From assembly GCA_030727405.1 (NCBI GenBank), contig JANRBR010000030.1:1-62901 (forward strand): a stretch of 62,901 nucleotides of DNA. Reading direction: 5' to 3'. Shown in pieces: positions 46,395-54,669 of the stretch; positions within the stretch are counted from its first letter, which is position 1, and each line of letters opens with the position of its first letter. This stretch comes from Crocinitomicaceae bacterium. Its GTDB lineage: Bacteria; Bacteroidota; Bacteroidia; Flavobacteriales_D; Crocinitomicaceae. The notes under the pieces were generated by a model, which made no database searches, was not told where the DNA came from, and saw only the letters and a program-made list of their open reading frames with translations. The position numbers and the translations under genes are program-made.

Positions 46395-47840
46395 CTACGC
46401 ACTTGCCGTTTTCCTTGAAAATACCGAATAGAAAAACGCAAAAAGGGTGATGCCCATTTGTGACTCAAGCGTGTCTTCGAACATGAACGTCACGAAGGCG
46501 ATGCAAGCAAATATAAATCCGACCCATTGCTTCCATCTCCACTGTTGAAGAATGAACTTGAGTTGAAAATACACGAAAAATAAAAATCCTAGGATGCCAA
46601 AAGTTACGTAATAAGTCAAGTAGGAATTATGTGCCCTCAAACGACGCTCAGGTGTCAGCGGTGAATTTCGTTTGTTGTACATCTCCTGCATCGCATCATC
46701 TACATCTCCGGTTCCAACACCGTAAAGCCAATGATTTTCAATGATCGACCAAGCATTTTTCCAATATTCTATGCGTTCCAATATGGAATGTCCCGATGGA
46801 TTCGTGGCATGATGAAGTTGATAACGAACGTCGAGGAGCCTTGCTCGAATTCCACCATATGTCTCGTTGACATCCGCAAAACCTGTTTCAATGAATTGAA
46901 TGTCTGTCTTCGTTAATTTTTGGACACCATTCATGTTCGCGCAAAGTCCTTTGGATGACAAATACCGTTCTAAAGTCGATGCTAAAGGCTGTTTCCGTTT
47001 ATCCAATCCTTTGTAATTCATGTCAGATCGCTGGTTCCAAGCGCTTTCCATTTCAGCGTATTGTTCCATGCAAGGACGCGGGTATTCAACAGGTTGGGAC
47101 AAGTAATAAATTAATCCTGCGCTGCCAAGTAAAACAAGGAAAAGACTCGTAAACAAAACCACAAATTGACGTCGTTGCCACAAGACAAAAATCATCAGTC
47201 CGACCAAAACAATCGCCACTGAAATGATGCCAGACAATACTTGACTATAGAAGGTGTAAACTAGGAACAAAAAGACACTAAAAATGTACGCGTTTCTGAA
47301 TTTACTCCCCTTGTAGAGTTTTTCTATGCAAAATGCCAAGCCAATACCCATCAATATTCCGTAGCGGATATGCGATCCAAATAGTGACATGTCTCGGATG
47401 TCAATTAAATGCAAGGCATCCGCAAAGAATTGATAGGCAATAAGGTTGATGAGCGCCGTTATGACCAGGGTTAAAATAAAATAATGCACGAGTCGATTCC
47501 AGCGCATGGTTGTTGGGATGGGATGAGCGCCGATAATGATGGGAATCAACAGCAAGGAAGTTTTCTTACGGATGTCATCCAACCCATACGTTAGGTTACT
47601 AGACCAGAACAATCCGATCAGATGCAATGCATAGAAAAGCAACAGGAATAAAATGAGTGGATTCGCTTTCAGTCGTTGAAAATAGGAACGAAAATTACCT
47701 TCCAATAATAAGTTGAGTACACCAAGTAGAAGTCCCATGGACATCAAAAACTTACTGCAAACAACGCCAATAATGAAAAATCCTAGCACAAAAAAATGCA
47801 AGCGATGATGTATTTCCGGGCCAAAAAAGCGTTTTAACAT
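46395..47840 (-). CDS. O-antigen ligase (WaaL/Wzy_C) family membrane protein
   Basis: 481 residues with about ten membrane helices and one large extracytoplasmic loop (residues ~235-390). The loop ends in the family signature ENHWLYGVGTGDVDD and RLRAHNSYLTYYVTFGILGF, holding the conserved His. Such proteins join or polymerise surface glycans on a lipid carrier. It lies between gldA and a periplasmic protease on the same strand. Which glycan it handles is unknown. Confidence 0.85.
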   Translation of the reverse strand: MLKRFFGPEIHHRLHFFVLGFFIIGVVCSKFLMSMGLLLGVLNLLLEGNFRSYFQRLKANPLILFLLLFYALHLIGLFWSSNLTYGLDDIRKKTSLLLIPIIIGAHPIPTTMRWNRLVHYFILTLVITALINLIAYQFFADALHLIDIRDMSLFGSHIRYGILMGIGLAFCIEKLYKGSKFRNAYIFSVFLFLVYTFYSQVLSGIISVAIVLVGLMIFVLWQRRQFVVLFTSLFLVLLGSAGLIYYLSQPVEYPRPCMEQYAEMESAWNQRSDMNYKGLDKRKQPLASTLERYLSSKGLCANMNGVQKLTKTDIQFIETGFADVNETYGGIRARLLDVRYQLHHATNPSGHSILERIEYWKNAWSIIENHWLYGVGTGDVDDAMQEMYNKRNSPLTPERRLRAHNSYLTYYVTFGILGFLFFVYFQLKFILQQWRWKQWVGFIFACIAFVTFMFEDTLESQMGITLFAFFYSVFSRKTASA

Positions 47841-47853
47841 AGAGGGCTAACGC

Positions 47854-49494
47854 TTATTTTTTCAAAATAGTGTTGTACTCTTTTGAATCCGTTAAAATGG
47901 ATAATGCCTGCTGAACGACCAAATCATTTTTCAATGATGCCACCGTTCTTCCTTTCTGGAAATAATAACGTGAAATGATTTCATTTTCCAATAATTCGGA
48001 GATTTCGGACTTAAATTTCTGGATATCGCGTTCTTTTGAAGGCGTAACTTTTGAAATCATGTCTTCGTAATCCGCTTTGATTTCGTTGAAATATCCTTCT
48101 TTTTCGGCCGTTTCTTTCATTTTTTTGAGTGCTTCCTCCGAAGCAGTTGTGTAATTAAAATCTTGGCTTAAAGCATATTTTTGGAATTCAAGGTATTCCG
48201 CATCTGTCAGTTTAAAGTTTTCTGCTTTGTCGATTGTTCCATGACTCATGACGTAATCCGTAGCAAAGTTGAAAATGCAGTTGCTTGTTAAAAGTACTGC
48301 TGTCAAGCGACTCAAATCAGCACTTTCTACTTCAATATCTGGTTCAATACCTCTGCCGTCAATGACGTTACGGCCATTTCTAGTTTGAAAGGTTTTCAAT
48401 AAAGAATCAGGAATTTCTTTTGGTTTGGCTGAACGATCTTTGTCGTAATATTCCAAACGTTGCACGCAACGTCCTGAAGGTGTGTAATATTTCGCGATTG
48501 TGATTTTAATTTTTGAACCATATTTCAAGTCATAGGTTCGTTGTACGAGTCCTTTTCCAAAACTCGTTTCACCAATGATCACTGCACGGTCCAAATCCTG
48601 TAAAGCACCAGAAACGATTTCACTTGCGGAAGCAGATCCTCCATCCACTAAAACGGCCAAAGGCATGTCTTGAACGAATGGCTCTTCTAAGGTCACGTAG
48701 ACACGGTTTTCCTCTTTCACTCGTCCTTTTGTGGTAACAACTGTTTGATTTTTTGGCACAAAGAAGTTAACAATTTTAACCGCTTCGATCAAGAGTCCAC
48801 CGCCATTTCCACGTAAGTCTAACACCAATTGTTTAGCTCCATCGGCTTGAAGTTTTTGAATCGCATTTTTCACATCTGCTGCAGCCGTTTGGGTGAAGCT
48901 ATTTAACTTGACATAACCAACGTCACCTTTTAACATACCGAAGTATGGCACATCAGGTATTTTAATTTCGTCTCGAGCAATGGTCATTTTCTTTTTTCCT
49001 TCTCCTTTGCGTTCGATTTCCACCTCAATGCTGGTTCCTTTTGGACCTTTCAAGGCATCGGAAACCTCATCCGTTGATTTCTTTGCCATGTTTTTACCGT
49101 CAATGGATAAAATTTTATCCCCGGCTTTAAGTCCACTTTTTGCCGCTGGACAGTCCTCGTATGGTTCAGATATGAAGGTGTAATCACCAATTTGTCGAAT
49201 CAACGCACCAATTCCTCCATATTGACCGGTTGTCAAAAGGCGGTAATCCTCAATGTTGGATTCGTGGTAATAAACAGTATATGGATCCAATTCCTTCAAC
49301 ATCGCATCGATTGCTGTTTTGGACAATTTTCCTTGTTGCGGTTCATCCACAAAGTACAGGTCGAGGTGCTCGTATATTTGGTCCATGATTTCCAAACTCT
49401 TCAAGGTCTCAAATCCACCGGATTGTGACCAAGAAGTTTGAAAAGCAAAACTCGTAACGATGATCCAAATGATCGCTTTCAATTTATTTTTCAT
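47854..49494 (-). CDS. C-terminal processing peptidase, S41 family
   Basis: 546 residues with a signal peptide (FAFQTSWSQ). PDZ domain around 85-170 (ISEPYEDCPAAKSGLKAGDKILSIDGKNM). Catalytic Ser in DGGSASASEIVSGALQD and Lys in GETSFGKGLVQ, the tail-specific protease dyad. A ~170-residue C-terminal helical region follows. Periplasmic protein processing or quality control. Its start overlaps rnpA by 11 bases. Confidence 0.93.
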   Translation of the reverse strand: MKNKLKAIIWIIVTSFAFQTSWSQSGGFETLKSLEIMDQIYEHLDLYFVDEPQQGKLSKTAIDAMLKELDPYTVYYHESNIEDYRLLTTGQYGGIGALIRQIGDYTFISEPYEDCPAAKSGLKAGDKILSIDGKNMAKKSTDEVSDALKGPKGTSIEVEIERKGEGKKKMTIARDEIKIPDVPYFGMLKGDVGYVKLNSFTQTAAADVKNAIQKLQADGAKQLVLDLRGNGGGLLIEAVKIVNFFVPKNQTVVTTKGRVKEENRVYVTLEEPFVQDMPLAVLVDGGSASASEIVSGALQDLDRAVIIGETSFGKGLVQRTYDLKYGSKIKITIAKYYTPSGRCVQRLEYYDKDRSAKPKEIPDSLLKTFQTRNGRNVIDGRGIEPDIEVESADLSRLTAVLLTSNCIFNFATDYVMSHGTIDKAENFKLTDAEYLEFQKYALSQDFNYTTASEEALKKMKETAEKEGYFNEIKADYEDMISKVTPSKERDIQKFKSEISELLENEIISRYYFQKGRTVASLKNDLVVQQALSILTDSKEYNTILKK

Positions 49495-49873
49495 CTTTTA
49501 TATCCATTATTAATTTGCTGATAGCATCTATCAATTTTTGTTCCAATTCTTGGTATGGCAACCGTTCATTCAACTGGTATATGAGTGCAAAATTGATTTT
49601 TTTGCCGCAATTTGTCAAGTGGTTTTCCAGTGGATGTTTATTCAATCGCAAAATTTCCCGAAAGCATCTTTTGACATAATTACGATCATGTGCATGCTTC
49701 ATTCGTTTTTTTGGCACTGAAAAGATGACTTGAAACGAATGTTCCATTTCCTCCTCGGTTTCTTGATAGACGATGGAAATGGGGTAAGCCTTTACCCTTC
49801 TCCCTTCGGAAAACAAGCAATCAATGCGTTTGACACTGCAAAGTTTATAAGCTTTCCCGAGCGTGTATTCCAT
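49484..49873 (-). CDS. rnpA: ribonuclease P protein component
   Basis: 129 residues from the ATG at 49873. The longer frame from 49933 would overlap the upstream gene by 47 bases and adds nothing family-like. Start MEYTLGKAYKLCSVKRIDCLF matches the family opening, and the RNA-binding signature is KRMKHAHDRNYVKRCFREILR. It binds the RNase P RNA for tRNA 5' maturation. rpmH and yidC, its usual neighbours in many bacteria, are not adjacent here. Confidence 0.93.
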   Translation of the reverse strand: MEYTLGKAYKLCSVKRIDCLFSEGRRVKAYPISIVYQETEEEMEHSFQVIFSVPKKRMKHAHDRNYVKRCFREILRLNKHPLENHLTNCGKKINFALIYQLNERLPYQELEQKLIDAISKLIMDIKDEK

Positions 49874-49886
49874 GTCTAAAAGTGGC

Positions 49887-50165
49887 TTAATGTTCTGCCG
49901 GGGATTCAGACTCGAACAATTCAACGATTTCATACCTGAAATCCGTTAATTTCTTTAAGCTAGCGCTGTCTTCGTATGAACCTTTGAAGTCCAACACGAA
50001 ACTTGAGTATAACTTTTTCATTGTCCCCAATCGCGGATGGGTTTCCATTTTTTTATAAACGCTTCCGGACAAAAATCCAGGTTTTTCACCTAGAACCAAT
50101 TTGGTGAGTGAATGAATGATGTCATTCGAAAGTTCAATTAATTCCTTTTCGTCAAAATGTGCCAT
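49887..50165 (-). CDS. small conserved-looking cytoplasmic protein upstream of rnpA
   Basis: 92 residues, charged, probably helical, no signal peptide and no recognised motif (MAHFDEKELIELSNDIIHSL at the start, DFRYEIVELFESE near the end). It starts at the last base of the upstream membrane-protein gene and ends 13 bases before rnpA, so the three likely share an mRNA. Function unknown. Confidence 0.55.
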   Translation of the reverse strand: MAHFDEKELIELSNDIIHSLTKLVLGEKPGFLSGSVYKKMETHPRLGTMKKLYSSFVLDFKGSYEDSASLKKLTDFRYEIVELFESESPAEH

Positions 50166-50833
50166 TATTCTTGTAGTTTATTGTCATCAATTTCTTCATA
50201 ATCATCGAACGAATCATCGTTGGGTGCTTTTTTTGAACCAAATCCCGTTCGAACATTCACCATTGGTTTCCCTGACACGATGTAATTCAGTGCGTTGAGC
50301 ATTTTAAAAAACATACTCATTAAGAAGAAAAAGCCTATGATTTTAAAAATGAACCCGATAATCACGGTGTGTTCAATGTCCATAATGCTTCTCTGAAACC
50401 ACGTTGAAATGCCATTTTCAGAATACTGTGGATAGTAAACGAATCCAATGAAGGTCAGTGCCGATAAAACAATGAGAGCGATTTCCCAGCGGCGATTAAA
50501 CGGAGCTGCTGGCATGCCTTGTGTCAAGCTTGACATCAATTGAATGCGCTGTTCGTTCTGCTGTAATTTTCCAAGAAAATAAACCATTAATACCATAAAT
50601 GAGGGAGCAACGTTCATGTAGTTCACCTGGAGTTCGTGGTATTGCTGCAAACAAAAAAGAAAGGTCACGTTCACTAAGAAAAGGTACTTGACCGTTTTAA
50701 TTAAATAAATTTCGCCCAATGTGCGCTTTCTTGATCCAAGGATGATTTTCAATCCTATTTCAATAAAAAACCACAAAAAGCCATAAATGGCAAATAATAC
50801 TCCAAGTCGGAAAATAAGGTTGATGAGTTCCAA
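50165..50833 (-). CDS. uncharacterised membrane protein with acidic C-terminal tail
   Basis: 222 residues from a TTG start at 50833. About five hydrophobic segments (for example LIFRLGVLFAIYGFLWFFIEIGL, WEIALIVLSALTFIGFVYYP, VIIGFIFKIIGFFFLMSMFF), then a cytoplasmic tail rich in Asp and Glu (DDSFDDYEEIDDNK). TAACTTCG at 50849-50856 is a possible -7 box. No family recognised; it appears to be a lineage-conserved protein. Confidence 0.6.
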   Translation of the reverse strand: MELINLIFRLGVLFAIYGFLWFFIEIGLKIILGSRKRTLGEIYLIKTVKYLFLVNVTFLFCLQQYHELQVNYMNVAPSFMVLMVYFLGKLQQNEQRIQLMSSLTQGMPAAPFNRRWEIALIVLSALTFIGFVYYPQYSENGISTWFQRSIMDIEHTVIIGFIFKIIGFFFLMSMFFKMLNALNYIVSGKPMVNVRTGFGSKKAPNDDSFDDYEEIDDNKLQE

Positions 50834-50901
50834 GTTTGATGTTTTACACGAAGTTAGGAAATAGTTTGAAGCAAGCGACCACCAAAAAGTGTTGAATTAC
50901 G

Positions 50902-51477
50902 TTAATTTAAACATTTACAAGGCGGGTCGAGCAATACATTCACATTAGGCAACTTTCTTTTTAGGTCATCGGCAAAATTGGTTCCATACATGACACCTTC
51001 TATGTTCAAGGTCTTCAATTCACTTAATTTGAAGATTCCCGAGCCAAAATCTGCAATGATGTTGTCGTAAAAATCGAGGGTTTGCAAGTGTGTGCAAAAT
51101 TCGATTTGATTCGGAATGGACTCAATTCGATTTCTGGACGCATTAAGCTTTTGGAGCGCTGGTAATTGGCAAATCACAAGGGGCAAAAAGGTGAATTTAT
51201 TTTTGCTCATGCTTAATTCAATCAAGTTTTCTAGCAGGGCAAATTCTTCCGGCAAGTTTGTGAGTTGATTTTTATCTAAATTCAAGTACGTTAGATGGGT
51301 GAATTGCCATAATTCCTTTGGCAAAGAATCCAATTTTATTTTTTCAAAAGAAATGGCTTGTATGGTATCTGGATTGGCAAGACGCGCTTCGTTCCAGGAA
51401 TAAACGTTCCCATGATTGGTTTGCGCTAGGAATCCAAAACTAATGGTTAGAAAAATAAGCGCGAATGGTAGCTTCAT
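50902..51477 (-). CDS. secreted leucine-rich repeat protein
   Basis: 191 residues from the ATG at 51477 (an ATG three codons upstream is also open). Signal peptide ends near ISFGFLAQ. About five LRR units between residues 45 and 165 (THLTYLNLDKNQLTNLPEEF, ENLIELSMSKNKFTFLP, PALQKLNASRNRIESIP). It ends in DPPCKCLN. Predicted protein-binding surface or periplasmic protein. Its first 38 bases lie inside the 3' end of ribF. Confidence 0.78.
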   Translation of the reverse strand: MKLPFALIFLTISFGFLAQTNHGNVYSWNEARLANPDTIQAISFEKIKLDSLPKELWQFTHLTYLNLDKNQLTNLPEEFALLENLIELSMSKNKFTFLPLVICQLPALQKLNASRNRIESIPNQIEFCTHLQTLDFYDNIIADFGSGIFKLSELKTLNIEGVMYGTNFADDLKRKLPNVNVLLDPPCKCLN

Positions 51478-52378
51478 CCAAGGCAATTTGGGATTTTAAT
51501 GCATCTAAGTTAGGGAATTTATGTTCAGGTCGAACATAATTGTGGATGCGGATTTCGCACTGCTCCTCATAAATATCCTCTTTAAAATCGAAAAGGTGTA
51601 CTTCGATCTTTCGCTTAATCTTTTCTTCCGCAATGGTAGGTCGCCATCCGATGTTCATCATGCCTTGGTGAATTTGACCCAATAAACGCATCTCCACAGC
51701 ATAAACGCCATTTGAAGGGATGATTTTTTGTTCGTCGTGTATCTCGATATTCGCCGTGGGGAAACCAATGGTTCTTCCATTTTGCAATCCTTTCACTACC
51801 GTTCCTCGGAGTTCAAATGGTGAACCAAGGTAACTGTTGGCAACAGAAATCTCTCCGTTTAGAATGGCTTTTCGGATTTTAGAGGAAGAGATGTTCGCCT
51901 CATCGATTTGCTCCGCTGGAATTTCCAATAAGTCAAAAAATCCTTGATCGGCATATTGTTTTAAGAACGCTAAATTCCCCTCACGTTGATGTCCAAATTG
52001 ATGATCATAGCCAATGATTACCTTTTTCGCATGGAGTCCTTTTATGAGGATTTCTTCGACAAATTGTTTCGCGGAAAAATCAGCAAATTCTTTTGAAAAG
52101 GGATAAATAACCACATTTTGCAGGCCAATGGAAGCCAATTTATCCATTTTTTCGGCTTGGGTTTGTAGCAACTGTAAGTCCGTCTTTTCAGGAAACAACA
52201 CCATTCTTGGATGCGGGTAAAAAGTCAATAACACACTTTCTCCTTGGCATTTATGCGCTTCTGATAGGAGCGTTTTCAAAATTTCCTGGTGACCAAGGTG
52301 CACTCCATCAAATGTACCGATCGTTACGATGGCGTTTTGAATGGGCATTTTTTCCGTAAGTCCTTCAAAAATTCGCAT
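51440..52378 (-). CDS. ribF: bifunctional riboflavin kinase / FAD synthetase
   Basis: 312 residues, two domains. The N-terminal adenylyltransferase has VTIGTFDGVHLGHQEIL and IIGYDHQFGHQREGN. The C-terminal flavokinase has GLQNGRTIGFPTANIEIH and NGVYAVEMRL. It makes FMN and FAD from riboflavin. TATCTTTG on the minus strand (52401-52394) is a likely -7 element, 15 bases before the ATG. Confidence 0.96.
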   Translation of the reverse strand: MRIFEGLTEKMPIQNAIVTIGTFDGVHLGHQEILKTLLSEAHKCQGESVLLTFYPHPRMVLFPEKTDLQLLQTQAEKMDKLASIGLQNVVIYPFSKEFADFSAKQFVEEILIKGLHAKKVIIGYDHQFGHQREGNLAFLKQYADQGFFDLLEIPAEQIDEANISSSKIRKAILNGEISVANSYLGSPFELRGTVVKGLQNGRTIGFPTANIEIHDEQKIIPSNGVYAVEMRLLGQIHQGMMNIGWRPTIAEEKIKRKIEVHLFDFKEDIYEEQCEIRIHNYVRPEHKFPNLDALKSQIALDEATIRAYFSNH

Positions 52379-52417
52379 ACTTCAATTGAGGCGCAAAGAT
52401 AAGCATTTATCCTCCTA

Positions 52418-52447
52418 TTGTCGCTTGCTGAAATCATTGTATCTTAG
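52418..52447 (+). promoter_or_regulatory. putative promoter of the S46 peptidase gene: TTG-N19-TATCTTAG
   Basis: TTG at 52418-52420 and TATCTTAG at 52440-52447 (one mismatch to TAnnTTTG), 19 bases apart, giving a short leader to the ATG at 52466. Confidence 0.5.
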
Positions 52448-52465
52448 TCGCTCCAAAATAACTCT

Positions 52466-54628
52466 ATGAAATCAATCTTTTTGCGCTTAGCGTTCCTATT
52501 CTTGTTTGTAGCAAAATCTCTTTTTTCTTTTGCGGAAGAAGGAATGCTCATTCCATCCTTAATTGCCGCTTTCGAATCGGATATGAAAGCAAAAGGAATG
52601 AAACTTTCTGCTGCCGATATCTACAGCATAAATTCCACGAGTATCAAAGATGCCATCTTGCAATTTGGCGGTGGATGTACGGCAGAATTGGTTTCGAGTC
52701 AAGGTTTATTGTTAACCAACCACCATTGTGGTTACGGTCAAATTCAATCGCATTCGTCCCTTGAGCACGATTATTTAAAAAATGGTTTTTGGGCAAAGAC
52801 AAAAAACGATGAACTGACGAATCCTGGTTTAACGGCCATGCGCATCGTACGAATTGATGATGTGACAAAGGCAGTTTTGATGGGGGCAAGTTCAAAAAGC
52901 GATCAAGCCGTGATTCAAGCAAACATCAAGAAATTATGTGCTGCGGCCATTGTTGGGACCCATTATGAAGCAGAAATCAAAGCATTTAACTACGGGAACG
53001 ATTACTATTTAATGTTAAAAGAAACTTTCTTGGATGTTCGTTTTGTGGGAACCCCTCCAAATTCCATCGGAAAATTTGGTGGCGACACAGACAATTGGGT
53101 TTGGCCAAGACACACAGGTGATTTTTCTGTTTTCAGGATTTACGTGGGGAAAGATAATAAACCCGCTGCTTATTCACCTGATAATGTTCCTTATACGCCC
53201 TTGCATTATTTACCGATTTCATTTCAAAACAGACAAGAGGGCGACTTCACGATGGTCTATGGTTTTCCAGGTCAAACGGAACAACACGTGGTTTCATCGT
53301 ATTTGAAATTCATCGTTGAGAATGAACGTCCTGCCCGCATACACATGCGCGACCTGTCTCTGGCGGTAATTGACGAAGGCATGAGTACATCCGATTTAAC
53401 ACGCATTCAATATTCCGCAAAGCAAGCAAGTATTGCGAATGCATGGAAGAAATGGATTGGTCAAATCGAAGGATTGAAAAATCTTCAGGCCATTGATTTG
53501 AAATTAGAAGAGGAAAAAGCATACAAGGCCATGGCATTAAGCAAAGAGGAATGGAAAAAATATGCGGATGTCCTGGATCAATTAAATGCACTTGTTGAAG
53601 CGAAAAAAAATGCGGAATTTGACTATGCTATGGGTGTAGAGTATTTTTCATACGGACCAGAATACTTCAAATTGGTTCGCGGAATGGAAGATTTAATCAG
53701 CAATTATGAGAAATACCTTGAAAAAGGGGAATTAGAAAAAGTGGTGGGAAAAATGAAAACGAGCGCAGATCTATTCTTCAAGAATTACAATGCCCAGGTA
53801 GACAAAGGAATTTTCAAGGATCAAACCAATGCATACTTCCAATACACAAATCAATGGGATGCCATTACCAAAAACGTGAAATACTCGGTCGCTCCTACTT
53901 GGTTTGAATCCTATGTTCAATCAAAAGCAGACATCATTTATGGTCAATCAATTTTTACAGATCAGGCACGTTACAATGCCTTTTTGGATGGATTCTCAGC
54001 AAAATCGCTGAAAAAATTAAACAAAGATCTAGGTTATACCTTTTTTAATCAATACTTCGCTCCATTCCGCAACGAAAGCGTTCCGGCATATCGTAGTTTT
54101 CAAACGGAAGTGAGTACTTTAATGCAAGTTTATGTTGAAGGAAAATACCTGATGTTTCCGGATGCAAAGCATTGGCCAGATGCCAATTCAACCTTGCGAA
54201 TTACCTATGGTCAATTGGAAGGTTCCGCTCCCACGGATGGAATGCGTTACACAGAACATACTACCTTAGATGGACTCATTGCGAAATACCACACTGGAAA
54301 TCCAGACTTTGACTTATTGCCACGAATGTTGGAACTCCACGAAGCGAAAAACTATGGTCCGTATGCACAAGGTGACGAACTTTGGGTGTGTTTTACTGGT
54401 TCCAATCATACAACGGGTGGAAATTCAGGATCTCCTGTGCTTGACAAAAACGGTTATTTAATGGGCTTGAATTTTGACCGCTCTTGGGAAAGTACCATGA
54501 GCGATTATTTGTTCGATCCGAACCGATGTCGAAACATTGTTGTGGACATTCGCTACGTTCTTTGGGTGATGGATATCTACTCAGATGCCAAACACTTGGT
54601 GGATGAAATGACATTAATGAAAGAATAA
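52466..54628 (+). CDS. S46 family dipeptidyl-peptidase, DPP11-type (Asp/Glu-specific)
   Basis: 720 residues with a signal peptide (AKSLFSFAEE). It releases dipeptides from oligopeptides in the periplasm. The catalytic His is in LLLTNHHCGYGQ (86-87), Asp in the DTDNWVWPRHTGDFSVFRIY region, and Ser654 in TTGGNSGSPV. The S1-pocket residue 18 positions after the serine is Arg672 (GLNFDRSWES). In Porphyromonas enzymes Arg at this place (673) gives acidic P1 preference (DPP11), and Gly gives DPP7. A helical regulatory domain lies between, ~300-570. Confidence 0.93.
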   Translation: MKSIFLRLAFLFLFVAKSLFSFAEEGMLIPSLIAAFESDMKAKGMKLSAADIYSINSTSIKDAILQFGGGCTAELVSSQGLLLTNHHCGYGQIQSHSSLEHDYLKNGFWAKTKNDELTNPGLTAMRIVRIDDVTKAVLMGASSKSDQAVIQANIKKLCAAAIVGTHYEAEIKAFNYGNDYYLMLKETFLDVRFVGTPPNSIGKFGGDTDNWVWPRHTGDFSVFRIYVGKDNKPAAYSPDNVPYTPLHYLPISFQNRQEGDFTMVYGFPGQTEQHVVSSYLKFIVENERPARIHMRDLSLAVIDEGMSTSDLTRIQYSAKQASIANAWKKWIGQIEGLKNLQAIDLKLEEEKAYKAMALSKEEWKKYADVLDQLNALVEAKKNAEFDYAMGVEYFSYGPEYFKLVRGMEDLISNYEKYLEKGELEKVVGKMKTSADLFFKNYNAQVDKGIFKDQTNAYFQYTNQWDAITKNVKYSVAPTWFESYVQSKADIIYGQSIFTDQARYNAFLDGFSAKSLKKLNKDLGYTFFNQYFAPFRNESVPAYRSFQTEVSTLMQVYVEGKYLMFPDAKHWPDANSTLRITYGQLEGSAPTDGMRYTEHTTLDGLIAKYHTGNPDFDLLPRMLELHEAKNYGPYAQGDELWVCFTGSNHTTGGNSGSPVLDKNGYLMGLNFDRSWESTMSDYLFDPNRCRNIVVDIRYVLWVMDIYSDAKHLVDEMTLMKE

Positions 54629-54669
54629 ATTTATATTTGCTTTTTTTTACAACTTTTTTTCGCTCACAA

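Noticed and set aside
49874..49933. Extended N-terminus for rnpA
   Set aside because: It would overlap the upstream 92-residue gene by 47 bases and is unlike RnpA; the family opening TLGK follows ATG 49873.
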